DNA from: JBHHXG01 sp046756985 | Lineage (GTDB): Bacteria; Pseudomonadota; Zetaproteobacteria; Mariprofundales; Mariprofundaceae | Assembly: GCA_046756985.1 (NCBI GenBank) | Contig: JBHHXG010000025.1 | Location: 1 to 21,937 of the forward strand | Direction of reading: 5' to 3' | DNA length: 21,937 bases | Shown: positions 8,021-15,247 of the stretch, piece after piece | Position numbering within the stretch: position 1 is the stretch's first letter | How the letters are laid out: each line of letters opens with the position of its first letter | Translations under genes and position numbers: made by a program | The notes under the pieces: generated by a model | What the model saw: the letters and a program-made list of their open reading frames with translations, nothing else | Told to the model about the DNA's origin: nothing | The model's database searches: none

Positions 8021-8947
8021 TCAGCGCAGTTCTTCCGGCAGGCTGAAGGTTACATTTTCCTCAACAGTTTTAAGCGACTGAACCTGCTCGCAGCCCAGTT
8101 CTTTCAGATGCTCAATCACATCCTGGACGAGCACTTCCGGAGCGGAGGCCCCTGCTGTAATGCCGATGGCAGGCCTGTCCGCGAGCCAAGCCGGATCAAT
8201 ATCCTGTGGCCCATCAATCAGATAGGCTCTGCACCCCTTTCGCTCGGCAACCTCCCGCAGACGATTGCTATTGGATGAATTTTTCGAACCAATGACCAGC
8301 ACGAGATCGCTCTGCCCGGCGAGCGCCTTCACTGCCTGCTGGCGATTGCTGGTGGCATAGCAGATATCCTCGCGTTTAGGTCCCTTAATATTCGGAAAGC
8401 GTTTTCGCAATGCCTCGATCACTTCAGCCGTATCATCCACGCTCAGCGTCGTCTGCGTGACAAAGGCCAATCTGTCCGGATCATTGACCTCCAGTGTACT
8501 CACATCCTCAGGTGTGGAAATGAGCAGCACTGCGCCCTGTGGCGCCTGACCCATCGTGCCTTCAACTTCAGGGTGGCCGGCATGACCGATCAAAACCACC
8601 TGATCGCCATTAGCGTAATGCTTCAACAATGCCACATGCACCTTGGTCACCAGCGGACAGGTCGCATCGATGACGCGTAAACCCCGATCCCCGGCGCGCT
8701 GGCGCACAGCTTTACTCACGCCATGGGCCGAGAAAATCAGCAACGCGCCGTCCGGCACATCATCGACTTCGTTCACAAACACCGCGCCTTTGGCACACAA
8801 ACCCTCAACGACATATTTGTTATGCACGATTTCATGCCGCACATAGACCGGTGCGCCATATACTTCCAGAGCCCGCTCAACAATCTCAATAGCACGGTCC
8901 ACGCCGGCGCAAAAGCCGCGAGGCTCGGCCAGAATTACCTGTTGCAT
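8021..8947 (-). CDS. ispH: 4-hydroxy-3-methylbut-2-enyl diphosphate reductase
   Basis: IspH (LytB) reduces HMBPP to IPP and DMAPP, the last step of the MEP isoprenoid pathway, using a [4Fe-4S] cluster. The 308 residues carry the three cluster cysteines: C13 in EPRGFCAGV, C97 in DATCPLV and C196 in DICYATSNRQ. They also carry substrate-binding H42, H75 (SAHG) and H125/E127 (GHPEVEG), and the SKNSSNSNRL block. GAGGAG lies about 5 nt before the ATG. It is divergent from bcp, with only 63 bp between the starts. Its product feeds the prenyl chain made by IspB, encoded elsewhere in the window. Confidence 0.97.
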   Translation of the reverse strand: MQQVILAEPRGFCAGVDRAIEIVERALEVYGAPVYVRHEIVHNKYVVEGLCAKGAVFVNEVDDVPDGALLIFSAHGVSKAVRQRAGDRGLRVIDATCPLVTKVHVALLKHYANGDQVVLIGHAGHPEVEGTMGQAPQGAVLLISTPEDVSTLEVNDPDRLAFVTQTTLSVDDTAEVIEALRKRFPNIKGPKREDICYATSNRQQAVKALAGQSDLVLVIGSKNSSNSNRLREVAERKGCRAYLIDGPQDIDPAWLADRPAIGITAGASAPEVLVQDVIEHLKELGCEQVQSLKTVEENVTFSLPEELR

Positions 8948-8961
8948 CAGTCACTCCTCGA

Positions 8962-8987
8962 CGAATGGATAGCAAAGGCTATCATTC
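8962..8987. promoter_or_regulatory. Inverted repeat in the ispH-bcp divergent region; possible operator or hairpin
   Basis: GATAGC (8968-8973) and GCTATC (8978-8983) are a perfect stem around AAAG. The pairing continues outward, GAATG on the left and CATTC on the right, with one bulged base. The right arm contains TATCAT (8980-8985), a possible -10 box for bcp, with TCGACG (8958-8963) 16 nt upstream. A factor bound here could act on both divergent genes. No known operator consensus is recognised. Confidence 0.35.
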
Positions 8988-9010
8988 CATGTTATGGACG
9001 TCAGTGAACG

Positions 9011-9505
9011 ATGAGCAAATACATATTAAATACAGGCGATACCGCCCCGGATATTGAACTGCAGACCTGGCCGGATGGTTTCCTGAAGCTCTCAGACCTG
9101 CGTGGTCAATGGGTCGTAGTATACTTTTATCCCAAAGATAATACGCCGGGATGTACGACTGAATCCTGCGATTTCCGCGATGCCAGCAGTGACTTCTCCG
9201 CCGCCGATGCCGTGATTCTGGGTATCAGCCGTGACTCGCTGGCCTCGCACCAGAAGTTTGCCGAGAAAAACGGGCTGCCTTTCCAGCTGCTGTCCGATCC
9301 GGATGAAACAGCCTGCGCAGCCTTTGATGTCATGCAGATGAAAAACATGTATGGCAAACAACTGCGTGGTGTGGAGCGTTCCACCTTCATTATTGATCCA
9401 GGCGGCAAAATTGCCCATGCCTGGCGCAAGGTGAAGGTTAAGGGACATGCTATCGATGTGCTGTCAACGCTGAAACAGCTGCAAAAAAAGGATTCACAGG
9501 GCTGA
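9011..9505 (+). CDS. bcp: Bcp/PrxQ-type thiol peroxidase (peroxiredoxin)
   Basis: A 164-residue thioredoxin-fold peroxidase that reduces hydrogen peroxide and organic hydroperoxides in the cytoplasm. The peroxidatic cysteine is C48 and the resolving cysteine C53, within YPKDNTPGCTTESCDFRD. This five-residue spacing is typical of E. coli-type Bcp. The start ATG 9011 has only a weak ribosome site. The stop TGA shares its last base with the coaBC start (TGATG), so it leads an overlapping gene cluster. An antioxidant gene beside an Fe-S enzyme gene (ispH) makes sense, but co-regulation is only inferred. Confidence 0.95.
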   Translation: MSKYILNTGDTAPDIELQTWPDGFLKLSDLRGQWVVVYFYPKDNTPGCTTESCDFRDASSDFSAADAVILGISRDSLASHQKFAEKNGLPFQLLSDPDETACAAFDVMQMKNMYGKQLRGVERSTFIIDPGGKIAHAWRKVKVKGHAIDVLSTLKQLQKKDSQG

Positions 9506-10692
9506 TGTTTTCGGATAAACACATTCTTATCGGTATTGGTGGCGGCATTGCCGTTTACCGCGTTGCCGAACTTGCCCGTCTGTTAATGAAGCAGGGGGCT
9601 ACGGTGCGCTGCGTGATGACGCAGTCAGCCTGTGAATTCGTCACCCCGTTGACCTTTGAATCCCTGACCGGCGAAAAAGTCCATACTGATCTGTTTGATT
9701 TAACAGCAGAGCGCGAGATGGGGCATATCCAGCTGGCGCGCTGGGCCGATGTTCTGCTTGTAGCCCCCGCCACGGCTGATCTGATCGCCAAGTTTGCACA
9801 TGGCATCGCCGACAATCTGCTGACAACGCTGTTTCAGGTGTGCGAAGTCCCCGTACTGCTTGCGCCGGCGATGAATGCATCCATGTGGGAATCGGATGCA
9901 ACACAGCGCAATATTGCCGATTTGAAGAAGCGCGGCCTGCAACTGATCGGACCTGAAACCGGCGAGCTTGCCTGTGGCGAGAGGGGCCCTGGCCGCATGA
10001 GCGAACCGGAAACGATCCTGCATACCTTGCATCCTCTGGTGTGTGAACAGACACTGACAGGTCAGCAATGGGTCATTAATGCCGGACCGACCTGGGAGGC
10101 ATGGGATAATGTGCGCGTACTGACCAGCCGTGCTACCGGCATGCTCGGCGTGCATCTGGCTGAGGCAGCCATTGCCCAGGGAGCGAATGTCACACTCATT
10201 GCCGGGCCGGGGACACCCGTTTCATCGCCGCTGGTTCAACGCATCAATGTTGAATCAGCGGCGAATATGCAGCAGGTCTGTGAGCAGCAGGCCAGCGGTG
10301 CAGACGTGTTTATCGCTACAGCAGCTGTTAGTGACTTCCGCTTTGCCCATTCTTTGCAGGGCAAGATAAAACGTGGAGACGCCAAAAAGATTGAAGTCGA
10401 TCTGGATGTAAATCCCGACATCGTTGCCTATATTGCCGCCATGCCGGACAGGCCCGGGAAGGTCATTGCCTTCGCTGCTGAATGCGAAGACCACATTGAT
10501 CACGCACGCAGCAAATTGCAACGCAAGGGTGCAGATGCCATCTTCGCCAATGACATTGCCAATATGGGAACCCAGCACGCCGGAGGCTGGTGGATTACGC
10601 CGGAGGCAGCACAATCGTTCAAGCGGACGTCGAAACGTCATCTGGCCGAACAAATCATTGCTCAGGTTCAGTGCATGGAGGCCTCTGCGTGA
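9505..10692 (+). CDS. coaBC: Bifunctional CoaBC (phosphopantothenate-cysteine ligase / decarboxylase)
   Basis: CoaBC makes 4'-phosphopantetheine from 4'-phosphopantothenate, cysteine and CTP in CoA synthesis. The 395 residues comprise an N-terminal flavoprotein CoaC domain (1-180) with H74 (GHIQLARWAD), the PAMNASMW motif (N124) and the clamp cysteine C157 (ELACGERGPGRM). The C-terminal CoaB domain (about 187-390) has AGPTWE, KIKR (K287-R290) and NPDI. Oddly, the segment normally reading ISN(H/R)SSGKMG is LTSRATGMLG (206-215). The conserved Asn (N210 in E. coli) is therefore Ser208, and the following Lys is Met. Both ends overlap neighbours by one base (bcp and dut). Pairing with dut is a common arrangement in proteobacteria. 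Confidence 0.93.
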   Translation: MFSDKHILIGIGGGIAVYRVAELARLLMKQGATVRCVMTQSACEFVTPLTFESLTGEKVHTDLFDLTAEREMGHIQLARWADVLLVAPATADLIAKFAHGIADNLLTTLFQVCEVPVLLAPAMNASMWESDATQRNIADLKKRGLQLIGPETGELACGERGPGRMSEPETILHTLHPLVCEQTLTGQQWVINAGPTWEAWDNVRVLTSRATGMLGVHLAEAAIAQGANVTLIAGPGTPVSSPLVQRINVESAANMQQVCEQQASGADVFIATAAVSDFRFAHSLQGKIKRGDAKKIEVDLDVNPDIVAYIAAMPDRPGKVIAFAAECEDHIDHARSKLQRKGADAIFANDIANMGTQHAGGWWITPEAAQSFKRTSKRHLAEQIIAQVQCMEASA

Positions 10693-11144
10693 TGCATCCG
10701 CCCAAGGTCCAAATTCTACGTCTGCCCCACGGGGAAGGACTTGATCTGCCCCACTATGCTACCGGACATGCCGCTGGCGCTGACCTGCGCGCTGCTATAA
10801 CTGAAGAAGTCGTTCTCAGGCCGGGAGAAAGCGCGTTAATTCCGACGGGCCTTGCCATGGCCTTGCCGGATGGATTTGAAGCCCAGATCCGACCACGATC
10901 GGGCCTGGCACTGAAACATGCCATTACCGTACTGAACACACCCGGCACCATTGATGCCGATTACCGTGGTGAGGTCGGCATTATTCTGATCAACCACGGT
11001 GATATCTCCTTTCATATTCAACGTGGCGACCGCATCGCTCAGATGATTATCGCCCCGTTTGTCCAAGCCGCATGGGAAGTGGTCGATGAACTTTCTGAAA
11101 CGGCGCGTGGCACAGGCGGCTTTGGCAGCTCCGGCAAAAGCTGA
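10692..11144 (+). CDS. dut: dUTPase (deoxyuridine 5'-triphosphate nucleotidohydrolase)
   Basis: Trimeric dUTPase hydrolyses dUTP to dUMP and PPi, keeping uracil out of DNA and feeding dTMP synthesis. At 150 residues all five motifs are in order: AGADLRA (29-34), PRSGLA (68-73), GTIDADYRGEV (85-95) with catalytic D90, RIAQMII (114-120) and RGTGGFGSSG (139-148). ATG 10692 overlaps the coaBC TGA by one base. An in-frame ATG at 10590 would add 34 residues unlike the family and lies inside coaBC, so it is rejected. The stop likewise overlaps the next start (TGATG). Confidence 0.97.
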   Translation: MHPPKVQILRLPHGEGLDLPHYATGHAAGADLRAAITEEVVLRPGESALIPTGLAMALPDGFEAQIRPRSGLALKHAITVLNTPGTIDADYRGEVGIILINHGDISFHIQRGDRIAQMIIAPFVQAAWEVVDELSETARGTGGFGSSGKS

Positions 11145-11590
11145 TGATTGATCTGCTTGGGTCCAAACGTCTGCGTCTTGTCATGACCGCGCTTTTGCAT
11201 ATCGCTGCCAGCAAGGGGCCGGTCTCCGGCAAACTGCTGGCCGAAAAACTGCAATGTTCGCGTCGCTACCTTGAATCAGACCTGCAGGCCATGGCCCAGC
11301 ATGGCCTGCTCGAATCCAGGCGTGGAGCCCGTGGCGGCTACTATCTGGCCAGAAGTCCCCAGCGCATCAGCCTGCTGGATGTGCTGCAGTGTCTGGCCTC
11401 GGACAATGGCACTGAAACCGCCATGGAAGGATGCCTGCTGCAGGAGCGCATTGTCCTGCCGCAATTGCAACAGGCCAGGACAGCGATGGCTGAAAGCCTG
11501 TCTGTAATCACGCTGGCAGATAGCTTAAAACAGGCGGAAAAACACGGTCTGTTACACACTGCCCCCGCTACACCGGATTTCTGCATTTAA
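11144..11590 (+). CDS. Rrf2-family transcriptional regulator (IscR-like fold)
   Basis: A 148-residue Rrf2-type regulator. It has an N-terminal winged helix-turn-helix (about 8-70) with SGKLLAEKLQCSRRYLESDL as recognition region and RRGARGGYYLARSP as wing, then the LLDVLQCL dimer helix. Cluster-binding members (IscR, NsrR, RsrR) carry three closely spaced cysteines after this helix. Here only C97 lies in that region; the others are C38, C83 and C147. Classical three-Cys Fe-S ligation therefore looks absent. Its position directly after dut, with one-base overlap, suggests it belongs to the bcp-coaBC-dut operon and may autoregulate it (inference). A 27-bp gap without a terminator leads to the next gene. 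Confidence 0.85.
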   Translation: MIDLLGSKRLRLVMTALLHIAASKGPVSGKLLAEKLQCSRRYLESDLQAMAQHGLLESRRGARGGYYLARSPQRISLLDVLQCLASDNGTETAMEGCLLQERIVLPQLQQARTAMAESLSVITLADSLKQAEKHGLLHTAPATPDFCI

Positions 11591-11617
11591 CCCTCAGGCA
11601 AGACAGGTCTCAACCCG

Positions 11618-12634
11618 ATGGATGCAACAGCCCTGCTGTATCAGCGTGCGGTTTCTATTCTGGAAGCATCCGCTTCTGCGATAGGCGTCGGCATCCGGAA
11701 CGCCACACCACACCCCTTATTGAGTCACATTGAAAAGCATGCTTCGAGCCTCAAATTACAACAGCATTTCAAGCCGCTTTATCGTGAATTACAACAGATG
11801 GGATACGATGCCGATCTCGATCTAAACGGCAACTTTGACCTTATTCTGCTCAGGCCGTCCAAAAACAAGGCCCAGACACTGGCATGGATGGCATCGGCCA
11901 TGCTCCAACTCAGAAAGGACGGACAGTTGCTGGTTTGCTGTGCCAATAAGCATGGAGCCAGAAGCTATGAAAAGCGTCTACTTGAACTCAACGGCCATAT
12001 CAGTAGTGCTTCAAAATCCCGCTGCCGGGTTTTTTCGGCAAAACGTACCTCTGATCTGGATGAATCTCTGGCCGAAAGCTGGATTCAGGAAGGGGCTCCC
12101 AGACATATCAGCGCCCTGAACATGCAATCGCAACCCGGCCTGTTTAGCTGGGAGAAAGCTGATTCCGGCACTATATTGCTGCTATCGCATTTGCCTGAAC
12201 ATATGCAAGGTCACGGAATGGATCTGTGCTGCGGATATGGCTTTCTTGCATCCCATCTGCTCAGCAGCAACCCCGATATCAAGCATCTTTTTCTGGTCGA
12301 CGCCGATCATCAGGCGCTGGATTGCGCCAGCCAGAATCTCGAAACCTTTTCGGATATGACAAGTCTCCACTGGCTGGACGCAACGACTGAGGCATTACCG
12401 ACACCAGTTGACTGGATTGTCTGTAATCCACCTTTTCATGACAGCCACCAGCAGGATATGGCGTTGGGCCAGGCCATCATCCAGTCTGCATGTAAAAGCC
12501 TGGCGCCTGAGGGCAGGCTCTATCTTGTTGCCAACCGCCACCTGCCTTACGAGGCCACCGTGCAGAAGTGCCTGAAACACCAACGCGTTATCACGCAGGA
12601 GCGGGGCTATAAGATTATTGAAGGGATAAAATGA
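11618..12634 (+). CDS. RsmC/RlmG-like rRNA guanine-N2 methyltransferase
   Basis: A 338-residue protein, close to E. coli RsmC (343), with the duplicated layout of that group. A degenerate N-terminal methyltransferase-like domain (1-165) precedes a catalytic domain (168-338). Visible are SQPGLFSW (171-178), the SAM loop MDLCCGYGF (201-209), acidic D228/D230 and the catalytic NPPFH (270-274). The C-terminal VANRHLPYE (304-312) is very characteristic of RsmC. RsmC makes m2G1207 in 16S rRNA; RlmG makes m2G1835 in 23S rRNA. Length and tail favour RsmC, but I cannot separate them with certainty. It overlaps rsuA by 4 nt (ATGA), so two rRNA modification genes are coupled. Confidence 0.82.
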   Translation: MDATALLYQRAVSILEASASAIGVGIRNATPHPLLSHIEKHASSLKLQQHFKPLYRELQQMGYDADLDLNGNFDLILLRPSKNKAQTLAWMASAMLQLRKDGQLLVCCANKHGARSYEKRLLELNGHISSASKSRCRVFSAKRTSDLDESLAESWIQEGAPRHISALNMQSQPGLFSWEKADSGTILLLSHLPEHMQGHGMDLCCGYGFLASHLLSSNPDIKHLFLVDADHQALDCASQNLETFSDMTSLHWLDATTEALPTPVDWIVCNPPFHDSHQQDMALGQAIIQSACKSLAPEGRLYLVANRHLPYEATVQKCLKHQRVITQERGYKIIEGIK

Positions 12635-13386
12635 CGGCATCCGGAAGTGAGCGGCTGGACAGGCTCCTTTCAAGGCTGGGCTATTGCTCCCGCCGCGAGG
12701 TACGCAGTTGGCTCAAACAGGGCCTGATCACTATTGATGGCGCAGTAGCACTATCTCCCTCCGAACGTGTCTTCCCCAGGCATGTGCGGGTTAACGAAGA
12801 ACCCCTTGATCATCCCGATGGGCTGACCCTGATCTACCATAAGTCTCTGGGTTCGGTCTGTTCACGTGCTGACCACGGGCGACTGATTTATGCAGACCTC
12901 CCCGAGCGCTGGACGTGCCGCAAGCCTCCACTTACCAGTATTGGCAGGCTGGACAAGGGCACCTCGGGCCTGCTTATCCTGACCGACGACGGCTGGCTCA
13001 ATCATCGTCTGTCCAGCCCAAAGCATCACATTGTCAAAACATACAGGGTGACGCTGGACAGGCCTCTGACAGGCAATGAACCTGTTCTTTTCCGCAGTGG
13101 GACACTAATGCTGGATGGTGAGGACCGTCCTTGCCTTCCCGCCGAGCTGCGCATTTGCGGTGAGAAGGAGGTGGAACTGGCCCTGCATGAAGGCCGTTAT
13201 CATCAAGTCCGGCGCATGTTTGCTGCAATCAGCAACCATGTTACTTGCCTGGAACGTACGCACATCGGCGCACTGTCATTGTCAGATACCCGTCTGTCTC
13301 CAGGCGGATATCAGAACATCGAACCGCAGGAATTACTGGCCTGGATTGAAAAGGAGAGCGCCCCTGAACATTCGGGGGCGCTCTAA
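12631..13386 (+). CDS. rsuA: RsuA-type 16S rRNA pseudouridine synthase
   Basis: A 251-residue RsuA/RluB-family synthase with an N-terminal S4 RNA-binding domain (about 7-55, SRLGYCSRREVRSWLKQG). The catalytic domain has D108 in GRLDKGTSGLLILTDDG. HRLSSPKHHIVKTY and EGRYHQVRRMFAAISNHV are closer to RsuA (U516 of 16S rRNA) than to RluB/E/F, so RsuA is preferred. It starts inside the stop of the RsmC-like gene (ATGA). The last ten codons (ESAPEHSGAL) form a strong terminator hairpin, so the protein tail is shaped by a transcription signal. Confidence 0.87.
   Translation: MTASGSERLDRLLSRLGYCSRREVRSWLKQGLITIDGAVALSPSERVFPRHVRVNEEPLDHPDGLTLIYHKSLGSVCSRADHGRLIYADLPERWTCRKPPLTSIGRLDKGTSGLLILTDDGWLNHRLSSPKHHIVKTYRVTLDRPLTGNEPVLFRSGTLMLDGEDRPCLPAELRICGEKEVELALHEGRYHQVRRMFAAISNHVTCLERTHIGALSLSDTRLSPGGYQNIEPQELLAWIEKESAPEHSGAL
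13355..13384. terminator. Hairpin terminator inside the rsuA 3' end, probably shared by both strands
   Basis: AGAGCGCCCC (13355-13364) pairs perfectly with GGGGCGCTCT (13375-13384). The stem can extend by 2-3 pairs into the 10-nt loop. On the minus strand it is followed by CCTTTT, so it acts best as the terminator of the lipoprotein gene, whose stop is 18 bp before it. On the plus strand no T-run follows, but the hairpin closes the rsuA transcript. Confidence 0.7.
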
Positions 13387-13401
13387 TGAATAGCTTACAG
13401 C

Positions 13402-14151
13402 TTAATCGTGATGTGACTCGTATTCATCATCATGGTGCTCACGCTTATGCTTGTCATGACGAGAGTCATCGTCTTCGTCATGGTAACGCCCATGCTTACC
13501 TTTGTGGTGTTTTTCCTTTTTATACTCATCATGATGTCGATCGTATCTGTCCCGGTGATGTTTTTCATGATATTCATGTCTTCCGTCATCATCGTAATCA
13601 TGATGCCTTTCATATTTTTCATGCTTGCCACGTGCCTTATACCCATGCCGTTTCATCAAGCGATGCACATGGGCCAGATTACGTCTGGCTGGCTCATAAC
13701 CGGCGTCAAGGCGAATGGCATGCCTGAAATGCTGCTCCGCCGCTTTGTAGTTGCCCTTCAGCATCAAAGCTACACCTAGGTCGTTGTGGGCGGCAGGATT
13801 GGCCGGGCAGTAACGTAGCCCTTCCTCCATCAGATGCACTTTTCTTTCAAGACTACGTGCATGCCTTGCTTCATCAAAGAACCGTTGCCCTTTTCGACAG
13901 GCCTTACGGTGGTAACGCTTATCTGAGGTATACACCCTGTCGCTGTGATCCTCGGCCAGAATCGCACCGGCCAGACCGCCGATCACCCCGCCGATGAGCG
14001 CTCCTTCAACCGGGCGATCACTTTGCGATCCGATGACCGCACCAGCACCAGCACCAATCATGGCGCCTGTTGTAGCTGCGCGCTCCTGATGAGGAGTCGC
14101 ACAACCGGATAAAAGCAGAATAGAAATAACCACCAAGGCAAACTTATTCAT
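13402..14151 (-). CDS. Lipoprotein with glycine zipper, TPR and histidine-rich tail
   Basis: A 249-residue protein of a mixed layout I do not recognise as a named family. Residues 1-17 are a lipoprotein signal (LLLSGC, lipidated C17). Residues 29-66 are Gly/Ala-rich (AMIGAGAGAVIG, ALIGGVIGGLAGAIL), as in glycine-zipper outer-membrane proteins. About 117-152 match a TPR unit (NPAAHNDLGVALMLKGNYKA), probably preceded by a degenerate one. Residues 166-249 form a low-complexity tail with 20 His in 84 residues plus many Asp, Glu, Lys, Arg and Tyr. The tail suggests divalent metal or haem binding (inference). The start ATG 14151 has AAAAGGAG upstream; an earlier ATG at 14214 would precede the signal peptide wrongly. 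It follows the cyclase gene on the same strand. Confidence 0.8.
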   Translation of the reverse strand: MNKFALVVISILLLSGCATPHQERAATTGAMIGAGAGAVIGSQSDRPVEGALIGGVIGGLAGAILAEDHSDRVYTSDKRYHRKACRKGQRFFDEARHARSLERKVHLMEEGLRYCPANPAAHNDLGVALMLKGNYKAAEQHFRHAIRLDAGYEPARRNLAHVHRLMKRHGYKARGKHEKYERHHDYDDDGRHEYHEKHHRDRYDRHHDEYKKEKHHKGKHGRYHDEDDDSRHDKHKREHHDDEYESHHD

Positions 14152-14225
14152 ATTGAACTCCTTTTGTGTTGATTCATATGATGAGGCATAGCCCGCTTCT
14201 GACAACGGCAACAATATCCCCCGTT

Positions 14226-14246
14226 ATGGCGCATTCTTTTCGCCAT
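14226..14246. repeat. Inverted repeat between the cyclase and lipoprotein genes
   Basis: ATGGCG (14226-14231) and CGCCAT (14241-14246) form a perfect 6-bp stem with a 9-nt loop, 8 bp after the cyclase stop. It lacks a T-run, so it may only attenuate transcription or stabilise mRNA ends. Confidence 0.35.
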
Positions 14247-14254
14247 TGAAGATC

Positions 14255-15088
14255 TTAACTTAACATGCGCCTCATACGGGAAGTGAGACTCGATTCAAGC
14301 CCCAGTTCCTTCGGTGACACCTCATACAATGTACTAACGCCGACGCCCTTCAGTGTGAGGTTGCGAGGCGGGCCAATCAGGATATCGCCGGAATAATCAC
14401 GGATCTTGGTATGAATCAGGCCGTAAACAATCTCGTCGATTAATACCTGGTTGGTCCGGGCAATATTCTGGATGCGTGCCCCCTTATCCATGGCATGGCC
14501 AATATAGTCCTGTGCCTCACCGGGGATTTCCTTGACATAGCCGCAGGTGATACCGATGCGGTAATCAAGCGGACCGACCAGTTTTTTGAGCTTCTTGCGG
14601 TTGATAAGAATGCTGCGCTTGATCAAGAGTGCCGACAGCACCGCATCAATGGCATGCTCAAATACAGCCATAACGCCGTCACCGAGGCGTTTAACAACTT
14701 CCCCGCCAAAATGATTCACTGCCTGCTCGCTGATATCGCAAAACAGGCGGTTTCGCATATAGCCTTTGGTGTGGCCCATGGCGCGCTTGTATTCCGTGGA
14801 ACCGGCCAGATCGGTAAACATAATGCACTTGTAATGATCCTGTGTCGTAGCGATGACCCGGGCTACATTTTCAATAATCGGGTCAAGATCGAGCGGTTCC
14901 CTGTCCAGACGGCTTGCCGGCCTTGCAGCAGCCAATTGTGGTAGTTTGGTAATTTCTCCCGTTGCCATGAGTTCAACGGTTGAGTCTTCCGTCAGTACCT
15001 GCTCAATACTGTCTTTTTCTGTTGGTCCAAGCCCGGTAACCACCTTGCCCATCTTGGGCTTGCCTGATTTGGAAGTCGCTTTGGCCAT
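14255..15088 (-). CDS. Class III adenylate/guanylate cyclase-domain protein
   Basis: A 277-residue soluble protein: about 85 residues of uncharacterised N-terminus rich in Lys, Ser and Thr at the start, then one class III cyclase domain (about 86-258). The metal-binding aspartates are D93 in CIMFTDLAGST and D137 in VVKRLGDGVMAVFE. The adenine-selecting pair is plausible as K133 and D194 (DYIGHAMDKGARI). The transition-state Asn-Arg pair usually read as VNxAxR appears here as MDKGAR: Arg205 is kept but Asn is Asp201. Catalysis may thus be weak, altered or lost. GGAGG lies 6-7 nt before ATG 15088. It lies between a cyclic-nucleotide-binding gene and a lipoprotein gene on the same strand. Confidence 0.85.
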   Translation of the reverse strand: MAKATSKSGKPKMGKVVTGLGPTEKDSIEQVLTEDSTVELMATGEITKLPQLAAARPASRLDREPLDLDPIIENVARVIATTQDHYKCIMFTDLAGSTEYKRAMGHTKGYMRNRLFCDISEQAVNHFGGEVVKRLGDGVMAVFEHAIDAVLSALLIKRSILINRKKLKKLVGPLDYRIGITCGYVKEIPGEAQDYIGHAMDKGARIQNIARTNQVLIDEIVYGLIHTKIRDYSGDILIGPPRNLTLKGVGVSTLYEVSPKELGLESSLTSRMRRMLS

Positions 15089-15247
15089 AAATTTCCTCCG
15101 CTAGCTATACCCTTCGATCATAACGCAAGCGGTATAAATTCGCTTATTTAACTGCTAAAGGCAATAAAAACTGTGTTCACAGAACGTGAAAAGTCTCCTT
15201 TCGCATATCATGCGGCCCAATAACAAAGGCAGCAGCAGAACCTGCGA
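15089..15247. other. 159-bp spacer upstream of the cyclase gene
   Basis: No gene. It holds CTGTGTTCACAG (15171-15182) and CGCATATCATGCG (about 15199-15211), two short palindromes, plus AT-rich sequence before the cyclase ribosome site. I see no promoter here that I would defend strongly. Confidence 0.5.
15164..15182 (-). terminator. Weak candidate terminator after the cyclic-nucleotide-binding gene
   Basis: On the minus strand CTGTG-AA-CACAG is followed directly by TTTTTATT. The 2-nt loop is too tight as drawn; GTTC-TGT-GAAC is an alternative fold. The T-run is the main support. Confidence 0.3.

Noticed and set aside
7970..8278. A + strand frame of 102 codons preceded by AAGGAG
   Set aside because: The ribosome site is only one base from the ATG, and most of the frame lies antisense to conserved ispH. 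The protein has no recognisable features.
10590..10691. In-frame upstream ATG extending dut by 34 residues
   Set aside because: The extension lies inside the coaBC 3' coding region. ATG 10692 gives a normal-length dUTPase and the same one-base overlap seen at neighbouring junctions.
13386..13779. Hydrophobic and His-rich + strand frames opposite the lipoprotein tail
   Set aside because: They are mirror images of the His/Asp codon-rich tail of the minus-strand lipoprotein, which has a signal peptide, lipobox and ribosome site.
14168..14185. FNR-like TTGAT-N4-ATGAT word before the lipoprotein gene
   Set aside because: Only three of five bases match in one half-site, and the position within about 35 bp of the start codon is unconvincing.
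15171..15182. CTGTGTTCACAG as a second CRP site
   Set aside because: The half-sites are 2 bp apart instead of 6, and the half-site sequence is TGTG only. It better fits a hairpin before a T-run.
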